Assembly (NCBI RefSeq): GCF_001420915.1
Contig: NZ_CP013021.1
Location: 1,946,001 to 2,010,000 of the forward strand
From: Agarivorans gilvus
Lineage (GTDB): Bacteria > Pseudomonadota > Gammaproteobacteria > Enterobacterales > Celerinatantimonadaceae
Direction: 5' to 3'
Length of the DNA: 64,000 bases
The position numbers and the translations under genes were made by a program. Under the pieces are notes generated by a model. It was not told where the DNA came from, searched no databases, and worked only from the letters and a program-made list of their open reading frames with translations. Of the stretch, positions 50,374 through 60,390 are shown in pieces (the first letter of the stretch is position 1; each line of letters starts with the position of its first letter).

Positions 50374-51519
50374 ATGAAAACACCAAACTACATCAAAGCG
50401 CACTTTATTGAACAGCAAGCCATTGGCTTGGCTGCCTTAAGCGCTTCTCACCCCACCAGTATCGCCATACTTAGCGCCGAGCTAAAGCCTGGTAACGACG
50501 GTTGGGTGCAATTACTGCCTCACGGTAAGTTTAAAGCCTGCGACGGTCGCAGCATTGACACTGTAGATGGCCATTGGCATATCGATGCCGATACCGCTCA
50601 AGCCATGCTTATGGCAACACCTCACCAAAATGCCGATTTGGTAATTGATTACGAACACCAAACCCTACGAAGTGCCGAAAGCGGCCAACCCAACCCTGCC
50701 GCTGGCTTTTTCTCGGTCAGTGAGACCGAATACCGCGACGGCCAAGGTTTGTTTATTAAACCCCGCTGGACAGACAAAGCCAAAGCACTGCTCAGTGCTG
50801 GTGAATATCGCTATTTAAGTGCCGTATTTGGCTACAACAAACAAGGCACGCCCATCTACCTGCATTCTGCGGCGCTCACCAATCGCCCTGGTGTTGATGG
50901 CTTAGAACCCCTTGTGGCCTTAGCCGCTAAAAACTTTACTGCCCAACCCAACAAAGGAGATACCGCCATGCTGCCTGAATGGTTAGTTGCCCTGTGCGCC
51001 AAACTTGGCATCACCGTTGATGCTAACGTTGCCACACTCACCGCCGAACAAGGCCAACAAGCGCTTGCTGCATTAACGGCATTAAGTGATAAAGCCGACA
51101 GCTTAAGCAGCGAACTGGCCGCGCTTAGTGCTCAGCCACCCGCATCTATCGACCTAACTAAGTACGTGCCGGTGGGTACTTACAACGCCTTAATGCAACA
51201 AGTGGCGGTATTGTCTGCCGATAACACCATCCTCACCATTGACCAGGCGATAGAAAACGCCCAAGCCGAAGGCAAGGTGCTGGCCGCCGAAGTGGACTAC
51301 CTAAAACAAGTGGGCCAGCAACAAGGCATTGCCGCCTTAAGCACCATGCTAAAAGACCGCCCACAACTGGCCGCGCTCACTAGCCAGCAAACATCACACA
51401 CCAACATCCCGGAAGACGACACCCGGCTAGTGGCTTTGTCTGCAGAAGAAAAGCAGCTAGCGGCGCAAATGAGCCTAAGTCACGAAGAGTTGCTGAACAG
51501 CAAAAAGGCCAGTGTTTAG
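50374..51519 (+). CDS. Head maturation protease and scaffold (Mu gpI-like)
   Basis: 381 residues. The N-terminal half is the Mu I peptidase fold (DLVIDYEHQTLRSAESGQPN, then AAGFFSVSETEYRDGQGLF and YRYLSAVFGY). The C-terminal half is Ala/Gln-rich and helical and probably provides the scaffold, like gene Z inside I in Mu. An internal ATG near 50970 (MLPEWLVALCAKLG) with GGAG upstream could start such a separate scaffold. Confidence 0.9.
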   Translation: MKTPNYIKAHFIEQQAIGLAALSASHPTSIAILSAELKPGNDGWVQLLPHGKFKACDGRSIDTVDGHWHIDADTAQAMLMATPHQNADLVIDYEHQTLRSAESGQPNPAAGFFSVSETEYRDGQGLFIKPRWTDKAKALLSAGEYRYLSAVFGYNKQGTPIYLHSAALTNRPGVDGLEPLVALAAKNFTAQPNKGDTAMLPEWLVALCAKLGITVDANVATLTAEQGQQALAALTALSDKADSLSSELAALSAQPPASIDLTKYVPVGTYNALMQQVAVLSADNTILTIDQAIENAQAEGKVLAAEVDYLKQVGQQQGIAALSTMLKDRPQLAALTSQQTSHTNIPEDDTRLVALSAEEKQLAAQMSLSHEELLNSKKASV

Positions 51520-51567
51520 GCACTAAACCTTACCCTTTTAAATTAACGGACCTAAAGAGAGAACATT

Positions 51568-52488
51568 ATGATTATTAGCTCCGCCACGCTTAACGCACTG
51601 CGAACTACCTTTAATGCGCAGTTTAATCAGGCGCTCAAGAACGTCGCACCCAGCTTTCAAAAAATTGCCACTATTGTGCCGTCTTCATCCAAGTCCAATA
51701 CCTATGGCTGGTTAGGTGCCAGTAGCGAGTTTCGCGAATGGGTGGGTGAACGGGTGTTTAACGATTTAAGCGAACACGCTTATACCATCACTAACAAAAC
51801 CTTTGAGAACTCGGTGCAAGTAAAGCGGGATGACATCGAAGATGACAACCTAGGCGTTTACACACCGATGGTGCAAAACCTTGCCCAAAAGGGTGGCATG
51901 TTCCCAGACAAACTGGTTTATCAGTTACTCGCAGCGGGCTTCACCACCGCTTGTTATGACGGCCAAAACTTCTTTGATGCCGAGCATCCAGTCAACGACA
52001 AGCACGATGGCACCGGCACAGATGAGCTGGTAAGCAACGTCATTATTGACGGCACCTACACCGGAGAACCCTGGTTTCTTCTAGATACTTCACAAGTGCT
52101 TAAACCGCTTATTTTTCAAGAGCGCCGTAAATTGGCCTTAACCACCAAGTTCAACCCCAACGATGAAAGCGTGTTTAACGCCAACACCTTTAAGTTTGGT
52201 GCCGACCTTCGCTGTAACGCTGGTTTTGGTTTCTGGCAAATGGCCATTGGTGTGAAGAAAGCCCTCAGCCTAGACACCCTTTGGGATGCTTGGGAGCAAA
52301 TGGAAGCCATGAAGCACGATGGCGGTGAGCCCATGGAATTGTCCCCAACGCTATTGGTGGTAGGTCCATCTAACCGCAAGCTCGCCATGCAGTTGATGAA
52401 CCGCGAAACCATTGACGATGGTGGCACAGCGGTGAGCAACGAGCTGAAAGGCATGTTTGAAGTGCTAGTAGCGCCGCGCTTGAAGTAA
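51568..52488 (+). CDS. Major head protein (Mu gpT-like)
   Basis: 306 residues, close to Mu gpT. Conserved parts include LNALRTTFNAQFNQAL, YGWLGASSEFREWVGER, FENSVQVKRDDIEDDNLGVY and FFDAEHPV. It is the main capsid subunit, cut or assembled with the help of gpI. The ATG is preceded by AAAGAGAG. Confidence 0.95.
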   Translation: MIISSATLNALRTTFNAQFNQALKNVAPSFQKIATIVPSSSKSNTYGWLGASSEFREWVGERVFNDLSEHAYTITNKTFENSVQVKRDDIEDDNLGVYTPMVQNLAQKGGMFPDKLVYQLLAAGFTTACYDGQNFFDAEHPVNDKHDGTGTDELVSNVIIDGTYTGEPWFLLDTSQVLKPLIFQERRKLALTTKFNPNDESVFNANTFKFGADLRCNAGFGFWQMAIGVKKALSLDTLWDAWEQMEAMKHDGGEPMELSPTLLVVGPSNRKLAMQLMNRETIDDGGTAVSNELKGMFEVLVAPRLK

Positions 52489-52565
52489 GCCTCGCTGCTT
52501 AACGCTCACATTACTTGGGCAGCCCTAGCTGCCCTCAGCATCCCTTAAACGGAGATTGAAATGTC

Positions 52566-53006
52566 ATGGCAAAGCAAACGCTTAATATCAAAAACCACCG
52601 CCATTCGGGTTATTACCGCGCTGGCATCCGCTTCAAGCGGGGCGAGAATCTGCTGCAACTGGCTGAGCTTAGCCAGGCTCAACTGGCCACCATTAAAGCC
52701 GACCCTGTGTTGGAGCTACTTAAAAGCACTGAAGACACCGCTGAAACCGATCCAGATTCACATTCCGCTACGCAAGGGGCCGTGGACGCGCTCAGCTTGG
52801 ATAGCCCTTTAGCCACAACTAGCCAAGAGCCAATAAGCTGCTTAGCCGAGGCCTTCGCCTTACTCGACCCAGCTAACCTCGACCACTTCACCAAAGGTGG
52901 CAAGCCGCAAATTGATGCCCTAGAAAAATTATTGGGCCGTAAGGTGGCCGCCGATGAGCGTGATGCCGCTTGGGATACCTACCAAGCTGAGCAGGAGCTA
53001 GCCTAG
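52566..53006 (+). CDS. Mu gp35-like (HI1506 family) head or connector protein
   Basis: 146 residues starting MAKQTLNIKNHRHSGYYRAG, a His-rich start with a G-x-x-F pattern (IRFKRGENLLQL) typical of the HI1506/gp35 family. The C-terminal part (FTKGGKPQIDALEKLLGRKV) has the HeH/LEM-like element. An alternative ATG lies two codons earlier in another frame; this frame is preferred for its family match. Confidence 0.82.
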   Translation: MAKQTLNIKNHRHSGYYRAGIRFKRGENLLQLAELSQAQLATIKADPVLELLKSTEDTAETDPDSHSATQGAVDALSLDSPLATTSQEPISCLAEAFALLDPANLDHFTKGGKPQIDALEKLLGRKVAADERDAAWDTYQAEQELA

Positions 53007-53425
53007 TGTACGCCTCGGTAGGCGACATGCTAAGCCGCTTCGGTGAGCAAGACTTGGTCTTGCTTACCGACCGTGAAGGCCGCGCAGACAGCATTGATAA
53101 CGGCGTGCTAGAGCAGGCGCTGAAGGATGCCAGTGCCGAGATAGACGGTTACTTAGCTGGGCGTTACCCGCTGCCACTGGCCCATGTGCCCACCATACTA
53201 AACCGCCTGTGTTGCGACATTGCCCGCTACTCATTAAGTACCGAGCATGCGCCAGAGCCTGTTGAAAAACGCTATCAAGCGGCGCTCAAGTTTTTAACCT
53301 CTGTAGGTAAAGGCGAACTGCAGCTGGGCTTAAGTGACGATGGCCAAACAGCCCCCAGCAGCAACTTTGCAGAGATGCAAAGTGATGGGCGGGTATTTAG
53401 CCGCAGTGATAAGGGCTTTATCTAA
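53006..53425 (+). CDS. DUF1320 protein (Mu gp36-like)
   Basis: 139 residues from a GTG that overlaps the gp35-like stop (TAGTG). It begins YASVGDMLSRFGEQDLVLL and has EIDGYLAGRYPLPLAHVP, both typical of DUF1320 head-tail connector proteins. Confidence 0.92.
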   Translation: MYASVGDMLSRFGEQDLVLLTDREGRADSIDNGVLEQALKDASAEIDGYLAGRYPLPLAHVPTILNRLCCDIARYSLSTEHAPEPVEKRYQAALKFLTSVGKGELQLGLSDDGQTAPSSNFAEMQSDGRVFSRSDKGFI

Positions 53426-53838
53426 TGGACTACCTCGCCACCGAGCGCACCATTGTTGAGGCCTTAGAGCAGCTTAGCCAGCTGCGCCAAGTGTATGTCA
53501 CCAGCAACATGGAGGACTTAATTGAACGCACCCAAACCAGCCCCTGCGCCCATGTACTTTATGGTGGCGATAGCATCCCCGAAGGCGCTCAAGGCGGCAA
53601 GGTAACCAAAGTAAAACAAACTTGGTTAGTGGTGCTGTGTATGCGCCTAGGCAAAGACAGCAGCCAAACTGGCGAGCTACTAGACGCCATTTTAAAAAAA
53701 CTCATGGGGAAAAAAGCCAATGGCTGCAGCCCCTTGCTACGCATTAATCCGCCGCTACGGCCCAGCTTTAGCAAAAGCTTTGGCTATTACCCCGTGGCCT
53801 TTACGACTACCTTCACCCACAAAGGAGATACCCAATGA
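53425..53838 (+). CDS. DUF1834 protein (Mu gp37-like)
   Basis: 137 residues, coupled to the previous gene by a one-base overlap. The pattern TIVEALEQLSQLRQVYV, then VKQTWLVVLCMRLGKDS, fits the gp37/DUF1834 family, a likely tail terminator or connector. It overlaps the tail tube gene by four bases. Confidence 0.85.
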   Translation: MDYLATERTIVEALEQLSQLRQVYVTSNMEDLIERTQTSPCAHVLYGGDSIPEGAQGGKVTKVKQTWLVVLCMRLGKDSSQTGELLDAILKKLMGKKANGCSPLLRINPPLRPSFSKSFGYYPVAFTTTFTHKGDTQ

Positions 53839-54590
53839 GCCAAGGCTTATTACTTGCTGGCGATGTGTTTATTGATCGCTTTAATTCCACTGGCGAAGCT
53901 ACCGGCCTAGTGGGCCCAATTAACGTCACTCAGCTGTCGGTTAACACCCCAACCGAAGAAAAAACCCGCACTAGCCGCAAAAAGGCCACCCGTGGCCAAG
54001 CGCTAGATAACGTGACCACCGCACAACCCACCGAAGTGCAAATCACCATCGACGACGCACCAGCTGAAGTGCTCGCTATGGCCTTGTTAGGTGAAGTGGA
54101 AGGCATTAACAACGGCAGCGGTAGTGCCACTGATGAAGCCATAACCTTGCCGGGCAATGGCCGCTGGGTTCAGCTGAGTAAAAGTAACCTTGCCGAGACT
54201 GGCCTTAGTGCCAAGCTGGCCATTGATGACAGCGCTATTGCCAATGACGCGATTGAAGTGAACTACGCCGCAGGCTTAGTTCGTGCCGTGATTGGCAGCG
54301 TAGTAGATGCGCCAGCAGGCACCGCCATTAAGCTGAGTTATGACTATAACGCTCTCAGTGGCATGCGCGTTAAAGGCGGCTTAAAACCTCAAATCACCGC
54401 CAAAATCTTGCTGGAAGGCACCAACCTCACCACCGGAAAAGCAGTGAAACTCACCATTCCTAAAGCCACGCTGGCACCAACGGCTGCGGTGGACTTTATG
54501 GCCGATGAGTTTGTGAGTACGCAACTAGCCGGTAAAGCGGTATTAGCTGCAGGTGAAACCAGCCCCTTCCAGTACGACGAACTGGCGTAA
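53835..54590 (+). CDS. Probable tail tube protein
   Basis: 251 residues, beta-rich, beginning MSQGLLLAGDVFIDRFNSTG. A segment RTSRKKATRGQALDNVTTAQ and the VQITIDDAPAEVLAMALLG region resemble tail tube proteins of B3-like transposable phages. It lies immediately upstream of the tape measure gene, and no sheath (gpL) or gpM-type gene is present, so a long non-contractile tail is likely. Confidence 0.78.
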   Translation: MSQGLLLAGDVFIDRFNSTGEATGLVGPINVTQLSVNTPTEEKTRTSRKKATRGQALDNVTTAQPTEVQITIDDAPAEVLAMALLGEVEGINNGSGSATDEAITLPGNGRWVQLSKSNLAETGLSAKLAIDDSAIANDAIEVNYAAGLVRAVIGSVVDAPAGTAIKLSYDYNALSGMRVKGGLKPQITAKILLEGTNLTTGKAVKLTIPKATLAPTAAVDFMADEFVSTQLAGKAVLAAGETSPFQYDELA

Positions 54591-54654
54591 GCCAAACCCA
54601 AGCTTGCAGTGGCGGAACTCACCCGCCACTGCCTATTCGATTTAGCAGAGCCCA

Positions 54655-57567
54655 ATGAACAAGTTACTAGAGTTAGCACTTAAAATTAAAGCCAGCGTAA
54701 GCGGCCAAAGCAGCGTTAAAGACTTTAGCCAAGACGTAGACCGCTTAGCTAAAGAAGTGGCGGCTGCCGATGTGCCCACCGAAGCCCTAACTAAAGAGCT
54801 AGATAAACTCAGTAAAGCGGCCAATGATGCTAAAAACCCCAATAACGATTTGGCTAAAGCCCTAGATGATACCCGCCGCAAAGCCAAGAACAATAAAACT
54901 GCCGTTGAACAAAACGCCAAAGGCCTAGATAAGCTTAAACAATCGGCCAGTGGCGCCACCAATAGATTCATTGCGTTAGCCGGTGCCTATCTGGGCATTA
55001 ATACCCTAAAAAATTCGCTGGTTTCACTGTTTACCACCGGCGATAAATTCGAGCGCTTAGATACCCAGCTCACCGCGATTATGGGCAGCATTGAGGGCGG
55101 TGAAAAAGCCAGTGCCTGGATTAAAGATTTTGCGAAAAACACGCCACTGCAGCTAGAAGAAGTTACCCAAGTTTTTGTGAAGCTCAAAGCCATGGGACTC
55201 GACCCCATGGACGGCAGCATGCAAGGCATTATTGACCAAGCCTTTAAGCTGGGCGGGAGCTTTCAAGAAGCCGAAGGCATTAGCCTAGCGCTTGGCCAAG
55301 CCTGGGCAAAACAAAAACTGCAGGGCGAAGAAATTCTACAACTCATTGAGCGTGGCGTGCCGGTGTGGGAGCTGCTCGAAAAAGTTACCGGTAAAAACAC
55401 CAAAGAACTGCAAGACCTTAGCACTGCTGGCGAGTTGGGCCGAGATACCATTAAAGCGTTAATGGATGAAATGGCCGCCCAAAGCCAAGGGGCGGCGGCA
55501 GCCAATATGAGCCTGTTATCTGGCTTAATTTCTAATGCCAGAGACAATTTAAGCCAGTTTTACAACATGGTGAGCCAAAGCGGCGCACTGGATTGGCTAA
55601 AGGCTCAGCTACAGTACATTAATGACGAATTTAGCCGCATGGCCAACAGCGGCGAGTTGCAGCTATGGGCGAAGCGAGTATCAGACGGCATTATTCAGAT
55701 TGGAGAAGCACTTAAAAGCGGTATAACTAATCTTATTGCCTGGAAAGATGAGGTCTTTCTGCTCGGTAAAGCCTGGGCAGGCTTAAAGTTACTCACTTGG
55801 GTAGGCCAATTAAAAACCCTAGTGGTAGAGCTAAGGGCGACTGCTGTGAGCACAGCCTCGGCGGCCACTAAGGTTAAGGTGTTTGGTGTAAGCATGAGCT
55901 CGGCCTCGGTAGCGGTGCGTACCTTAGGCGCGGCGCTTAAAGGGGTATTGGTAGTCGCGGCCATAGAGTCCATCGCCAAAATCATTGAGCTGGGCAAAGT
56001 GACTTACGACTTGGTAAAAGCCAAACAAGCCTTGGCCGAAAGTGAGCAAGTCGCGGCGAGAGAAAGCGCTCAATTAACGCTAGCCTACCAACTACTTTCT
56101 GAGCAGCTGGGCATCAATATTAAAGATACCGAGCATTTCAATCAGCTGCTTAATGACGGCACGATCAAATTTAATGAGGCCAAACAAGCTTGGGAACTCG
56201 CCAGCCAAGCCATGCAAGACTTAGGCGAAAGCCATAAGACCAGTGCAGACTATTTGAATGCCGTAAATGCGGCCACCGAGCGCAGCCAAAGCCAACATCA
56301 AGGCCTGCTCAACCAGCTAATAAAAACCACACAAGCTAATCAGGCCCTTGGAGAAACCTTTAAAGAACTAGGCTTAGATCTTAATCAATTGGAAGGCCGC
56401 GCCGGTGAATCTTTTGCAGGCATTGAAAAAGGTTTGCAAGTATTGCAAAACGCCACGGGAGTCAGCAGCAAGGCCATTGCTAGTTACCTCAGTAAAGCCT
56501 TTAGCCAGGCTCAAAATAAAGCCGAGCTGGATAAAGTAAAGCAAGCACTTGAGGCCTTACAACAAAGCGGCCGATTAAGCGGCGAAGCCCTTAGCAGCGC
56601 CATGAATAGTGCCAAACAAGCCACCGAGCGCCTTAGCGGAGCCATTGCCAAAGCCAATAATAATGCGCAAGCCAGTAACCAAGACACCGCCCAAAGCCAC
56701 CAAGAAGTAGGCGAAGCCGCCGAACAGGCCAGCGAGCACGTTAGCCGTGGTAGCGAAAATGCTACCCAAAGTGTTAGAGCCCAAAAAGACGCCGTGGATT
56801 TTTTAAGCCTGAGCTGGGAAGAAATGGGCGAAAAAGTCGATGAGCTGCAAAACCGCATTCGCCACAACTCCATGCGCCAGGGCCGTATTAACGAGAACCT
56901 ACTCGATGCCATGGCCAAGCAGCAAGTGGAGTACGACAAGCAAACCTTAGCCTTAGCGGGGCAAGCCAAAGCCTACCGCCACATTGAAGACGCCATAAAC
57001 AGCACCGAGCAGCCAAGCCTTCAGTTTTTAGACCGCGCTAAAAAATCGGTAGCGGCGATGGACTTGCTCGATAAAAGCAAACTTAGTGCCCTGAACAACC
57101 AAATCGACAGCGCTAGCCGTAAGCTGCAAAACCTGCGCGATAGCGCCAAATCTGCCTTGGCCTCGGTACAAGACGAACTCGACCAACTCAACGGCAATGA
57201 TGAAGCCATTGCCCAGCGCCGCCAGGAACAAGCACTGAAGCAGTTAAAAGAACAACTGGAGCAAGCCGAACTGGCAAAAGACACACAAGCGATAAGTGAT
57301 TTAAAAGACGCTATCAAGCTGCAGCAGCAACTATACAAACAGCAGCAATCGGCCAGTAAAAATGAGCAACAAACCACGACTCAATCCAATGATGTTGCGC
57401 CAACGCAAACCACAAACACCACGTCCAGCGTGGCGAGCAATTCGACTGTGAAAGCCTTGCGTTTAGAGCTAGCGTTGCCTTCTGGGGGCGTCATTCAATC
57501 AGAAGTATACGATGCAGTCTCTCAGCGCCTTCTTGATGAATTAGAACAGATTAAGGCGACCTCATGA
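54655..57567 (+). CDS. Tail tape measure protein
   Basis: 970 residues, the largest phage gene here. The N-terminus is coiled coil, then the tape measure core with SLVSLFTTGDKFERLDTQLT, FVKLKAMGLDPMDGSMQGII and GEEILQLIERGVPVWELL, followed by two hydrophobic stretches near 360-460 and long Gln/Ala/Glu coiled coils. It sets tail length and probably takes part in DNA injection. Only 64 bases separate it from the tube gene, so the usual pair of tail chaperones with a programmed frameshift is absent. Confidence 0.92.
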   Translation: MNKLLELALKIKASVSGQSSVKDFSQDVDRLAKEVAAADVPTEALTKELDKLSKAANDAKNPNNDLAKALDDTRRKAKNNKTAVEQNAKGLDKLKQSASGATNRFIALAGAYLGINTLKNSLVSLFTTGDKFERLDTQLTAIMGSIEGGEKASAWIKDFAKNTPLQLEEVTQVFVKLKAMGLDPMDGSMQGIIDQAFKLGGSFQEAEGISLALGQAWAKQKLQGEEILQLIERGVPVWELLEKVTGKNTKELQDLSTAGELGRDTIKALMDEMAAQSQGAAAANMSLLSGLISNARDNLSQFYNMVSQSGALDWLKAQLQYINDEFSRMANSGELQLWAKRVSDGIIQIGEALKSGITNLIAWKDEVFLLGKAWAGLKLLTWVGQLKTLVVELRATAVSTASAATKVKVFGVSMSSASVAVRTLGAALKGVLVVAAIESIAKIIELGKVTYDLVKAKQALAESEQVAARESAQLTLAYQLLSEQLGINIKDTEHFNQLLNDGTIKFNEAKQAWELASQAMQDLGESHKTSADYLNAVNAATERSQSQHQGLLNQLIKTTQANQALGETFKELGLDLNQLEGRAGESFAGIEKGLQVLQNATGVSSKAIASYLSKAFSQAQNKAELDKVKQALEALQQSGRLSGEALSSAMNSAKQATERLSGAIAKANNNAQASNQDTAQSHQEVGEAAEQASEHVSRGSENATQSVRAQKDAVDFLSLSWEEMGEKVDELQNRIRHNSMRQGRINENLLDAMAKQQVEYDKQTLALAGQAKAYRHIEDAINSTEQPSLQFLDRAKKSVAAMDLLDKSKLSALNNQIDSASRKLQNLRDSAKSALASVQDELDQLNGNDEAIAQRRQEQALKQLKEQLEQAELAKDTQAISDLKDAIKLQQQLYKQQQSASKNEQQTTTQSNDVAPTQTTNTTSSVASNSTVKALRLELALPSGGVIQSEVYDAVSQRLLDELEQIKATS

Positions 57568-57929
57568 TTGTTTTAGACAGCATTACACTGCAGGAATTTG
57601 TGTGGGCCAACCGCTTTGGTTATAGCCCATGGGTAAGCAGCCATGAGTTTGCCTTAGATGGTGCGCTGCATATAGAAACCGCCAAGAAACAGGCAGGTCG
57701 CAGCATTATTTTAACTAGCGATAGTGAACCCCTTAGCGTTTTTACCGCGCTTGAGGCCCATGCCGAAGCAGCGGGCGTTACGCCGTTTCAGCTAACCATC
57801 AATAGCGAAACCTTCACTGTAATATGGGACCACAGCGCCACGCCCATTTCGGGGACGCCCCTTATCGATTACAGCGATGCCGATCCTGATTACATCGCCG
57901 ACATCACCTTAAAATTAATCACCGTTTAA
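57564..57929 (+). CDS. Small distal tail protein, unassigned
   Basis: 121 residues, overlapping the tape measure stop by four bases (ATGA). The beta-rich sequence (LTINSETFTVIWDHSATPI) fits a tail component. No specific family identified; position suggests a distal tail or adaptor role. Confidence 0.65.
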   Translation: MIVLDSITLQEFVWANRFGYSPWVSSHEFALDGALHIETAKKQAGRSIILTSDSEPLSVFTALEAHAEAAGVTPFQLTINSETFTVIWDHSATPISGTPLIDYSDADPDYIADITLKLITV

Positions 57930-57938
57930 AGAGCATTT

Positions 57939-60377
57939 ATGACGATTACTCGCAATGATTTAAAAATATGTAAGCCGGAGCAACTTGGCTCAAGCGATGA
58001 TGCCGGTGGCCAACGTACTAAAAACTATGTAGTGAGCGGCGCGTTAAATGAATTGCTGCCCGCTATTTCAGATATTGACCATGCCCAAAGTGCGGTGGAT
58101 ATTGTTAAATGCTATCCCGCACTCATCACTAATGACACAGCATTGCTGCTGGATGCTCATGTATTTATTAGCCAAAAGCCCAGCGATGATTTAGTCAGTA
58201 TGCTGATTGCTGAATCAGCCGATTTAGACGACGAAGACCGCATGGCCGATATGGTAGACACCTTAGAGTCATCGGTAAGAGCGGGCCAGTTAATTCGCGA
58301 CGGATTAATGGGCATGTTAGCTGGCCAAGACAGCTTCCCGCGTTCTTACCTACAGTCTCGCTATGAGTTTAACCAAAAGGAATATTGGAACCCGGTCACC
58401 TTGCAGCAAGGCCAGGTGGTGGTAATTAGTGTTGAGTACGCTGGCAACGAAGATGCTAACTGGCCGCGCTTCGAGCACTTCTGTGAGATTCAAAAAACCG
58501 TGACAGGTAGTGCCACCATAGGCAATGTGGAGTTTAAGCCACCCATTCCCTTTGCAACCCCAGACGCCGCAATATCTATAAACGGTGAATCGGGCTGTAC
58601 TAAATTACGCTATGTAAGCCAAAACGACGCCGTTAAATATCATGGTGTGGCCGAGCTAACGGCTGAATCACAGATTGATAGCAACGAATTATCACTCAGC
58701 GCGACCCAAGTTGATTTATTACCCAAAATCAAAAGCGTAGAAACCAGTTCAGGTAATACTATTACCCCTAACGAAGGTGCGCCCAGTGGTCTTATTCGCA
58801 AAGAAATCACCGTGGGCTCAGTGAAGGATAAAACCACCTACCTCTATACCGTTAACGACTTATTAGACGATCCATATTTTGAAAACCACGGCGTACAAAA
58901 CATTATTGTCACGGGCAAGAATGACTACCTAGGGGCATTGTCTATCACCGGTAGCACGGTAACAGTTATCTACCCAAGCATGTACTACGATGCCACTGAT
59001 ATTGGTATTGCCTGGTATTCATCGCTGCGCTATGCCGTTTATAACAGCCAAAGCGCATTGGATGGAGAGCGAAAAATTACCAAAGGCAGTGTGTATGCCA
59101 CCGCCACGTTTACCGATAGCAACTATGGTACGTCTACGCTGTTTGAAGTGGATGGTAATTTACAAGAAGCCAATGGTTATGTGCTTGCCACCATTAACTA
59201 TGTAACAGGAGCCATCACCAAGTTAGCCGATGGGCGCGGCGATTTTACGCTGCAATACGATGCCTTAACCGAAGTGGCCACAGCTGCCGATAACTCGGTG
59301 AGCTTTTTACTGTCGCAAACCGCGCCCATTCCAGATTCATTTTATATCACCGTAGCCAGCGCAGACGGACAAACCTTGTTGTCAGGCTCTTGTGATAGCA
59401 ATGGCGATATAACCGGCACCAGCGTAACAGGCACCCTTGTTGGCAACCTAGTTAGCCTCAATTTTGCGATAAATGTAGATCTCACCACATTGCGCTACGA
59501 CATTAGCGAAACCGTGACCCTATCACCACCGCCAGAGCTGTTTGGTTTAAATCCGCTGCGCATCAAAAACGGCGGCATAGTAGAGCAGTTTACCGCCTGG
59601 AACAGCATTACAGTGCAACACACCCAAGTGCAGGTGGTGGCCAATACTATTGGGCAAAGCTACAGCGTGCGCCCCAATGCGCGTTTTGTTGATATTACTG
59701 ATAGCACTGGGGCGTCGTTATGGACGCTAAACGATGAGCACTACAGCATAGATAAAGAGACTGGTGACGTGACGAACAATAGCGACTTTGCCGGTTTTAC
59801 TGCTCCCTTTGTATTAACCGACAGTATCGGCGAAACCGCACTGGTCACCGATGTACAAGAGCAAAAACTTATCTTGGCCGCACCCTTATCAATGGTGTAT
59901 CCGCTAGGCAGTGTTGTGGCATCAAACCAAGTATTAGGTGACCTACAGGCTCGCGTTGGCACGGTGCGCGATATGAGCAGCTGGAATGATAATTGGGATT
60001 TAGACGGCGCTCCCGCCACCGCTTCAATGAACGTGGTCGATTACCCCATTGAAGTGATAAACAGCGAAGCAATTAATGAAGACTGGGTGTTAATTTTTAC
60101 ATCCAGCACCGCCTTTAGATGCGTTGGCCGTCGCATTGGCCAAGTAGCCACAGGCGATACTTTAAACGATTTTGCGCCTATTAACCCGCTCACCCAAACC
60201 CCGTATTTCATCATTCGCCAAGCAGCATTTGGTGGCGGCTGGAATGCCGGTGAAGCGGTTAGATTTGAAACGGTCGCAGCCAGCAAACCCATCATGCTAC
60301 TTCGCACCGTGCAAAGTGGTCATAGTCAAATCACCTCGGACAGAGCGGTATTAGCGTTCCGTGGTAATGAATCATAG
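57939..60377 (+). CDS. Large tail protein, unassigned
   Basis: 812 residues, beta-rich with many Thr/Ser/Asn stretches. The N-terminal 170 residues are helical (LNELLPAISDIDHAQSAVDI, SRYEFNQKEYWNPVTLQQGQ). Later parts look like repeats of small beta domains. Similar-sized proteins occur at this place in Mu-like siphophages of marine bacteria. It could be a tail tip or fibre-anchoring protein. Confidence 0.65.
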   Translation: MTITRNDLKICKPEQLGSSDDAGGQRTKNYVVSGALNELLPAISDIDHAQSAVDIVKCYPALITNDTALLLDAHVFISQKPSDDLVSMLIAESADLDDEDRMADMVDTLESSVRAGQLIRDGLMGMLAGQDSFPRSYLQSRYEFNQKEYWNPVTLQQGQVVVISVEYAGNEDANWPRFEHFCEIQKTVTGSATIGNVEFKPPIPFATPDAAISINGESGCTKLRYVSQNDAVKYHGVAELTAESQIDSNELSLSATQVDLLPKIKSVETSSGNTITPNEGAPSGLIRKEITVGSVKDKTTYLYTVNDLLDDPYFENHGVQNIIVTGKNDYLGALSITGSTVTVIYPSMYYDATDIGIAWYSSLRYAVYNSQSALDGERKITKGSVYATATFTDSNYGTSTLFEVDGNLQEANGYVLATINYVTGAITKLADGRGDFTLQYDALTEVATAADNSVSFLLSQTAPIPDSFYITVASADGQTLLSGSCDSNGDITGTSVTGTLVGNLVSLNFAINVDLTTLRYDISETVTLSPPPELFGLNPLRIKNGGIVEQFTAWNSITVQHTQVQVVANTIGQSYSVRPNARFVDITDSTGASLWTLNDEHYSIDKETGDVTNNSDFAGFTAPFVLTDSIGETALVTDVQEQKLILAAPLSMVYPLGSVVASNQVLGDLQARVGTVRDMSSWNDNWDLDGAPATASMNVVDYPIEVINSEAINEDWVLIFTSSTAFRCVGRRIGQVATGDTLNDFAPINPLTQTPYFIIRQAAFGGGWNAGEAVRFETVAASKPIMLLRTVQSGHSQITSDRAVLAFRGNES

Positions 60378-60390
60378 GAGATAACAACAA

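Noticed and set aside
51530..51550. CTAAACCTTACCCTTTTAAA before the major head gene as a third copy of the late-promoter repeat
   Set aside because: It matches only loosely and with a shifted spacing; gene I and T are close enough for one transcript.
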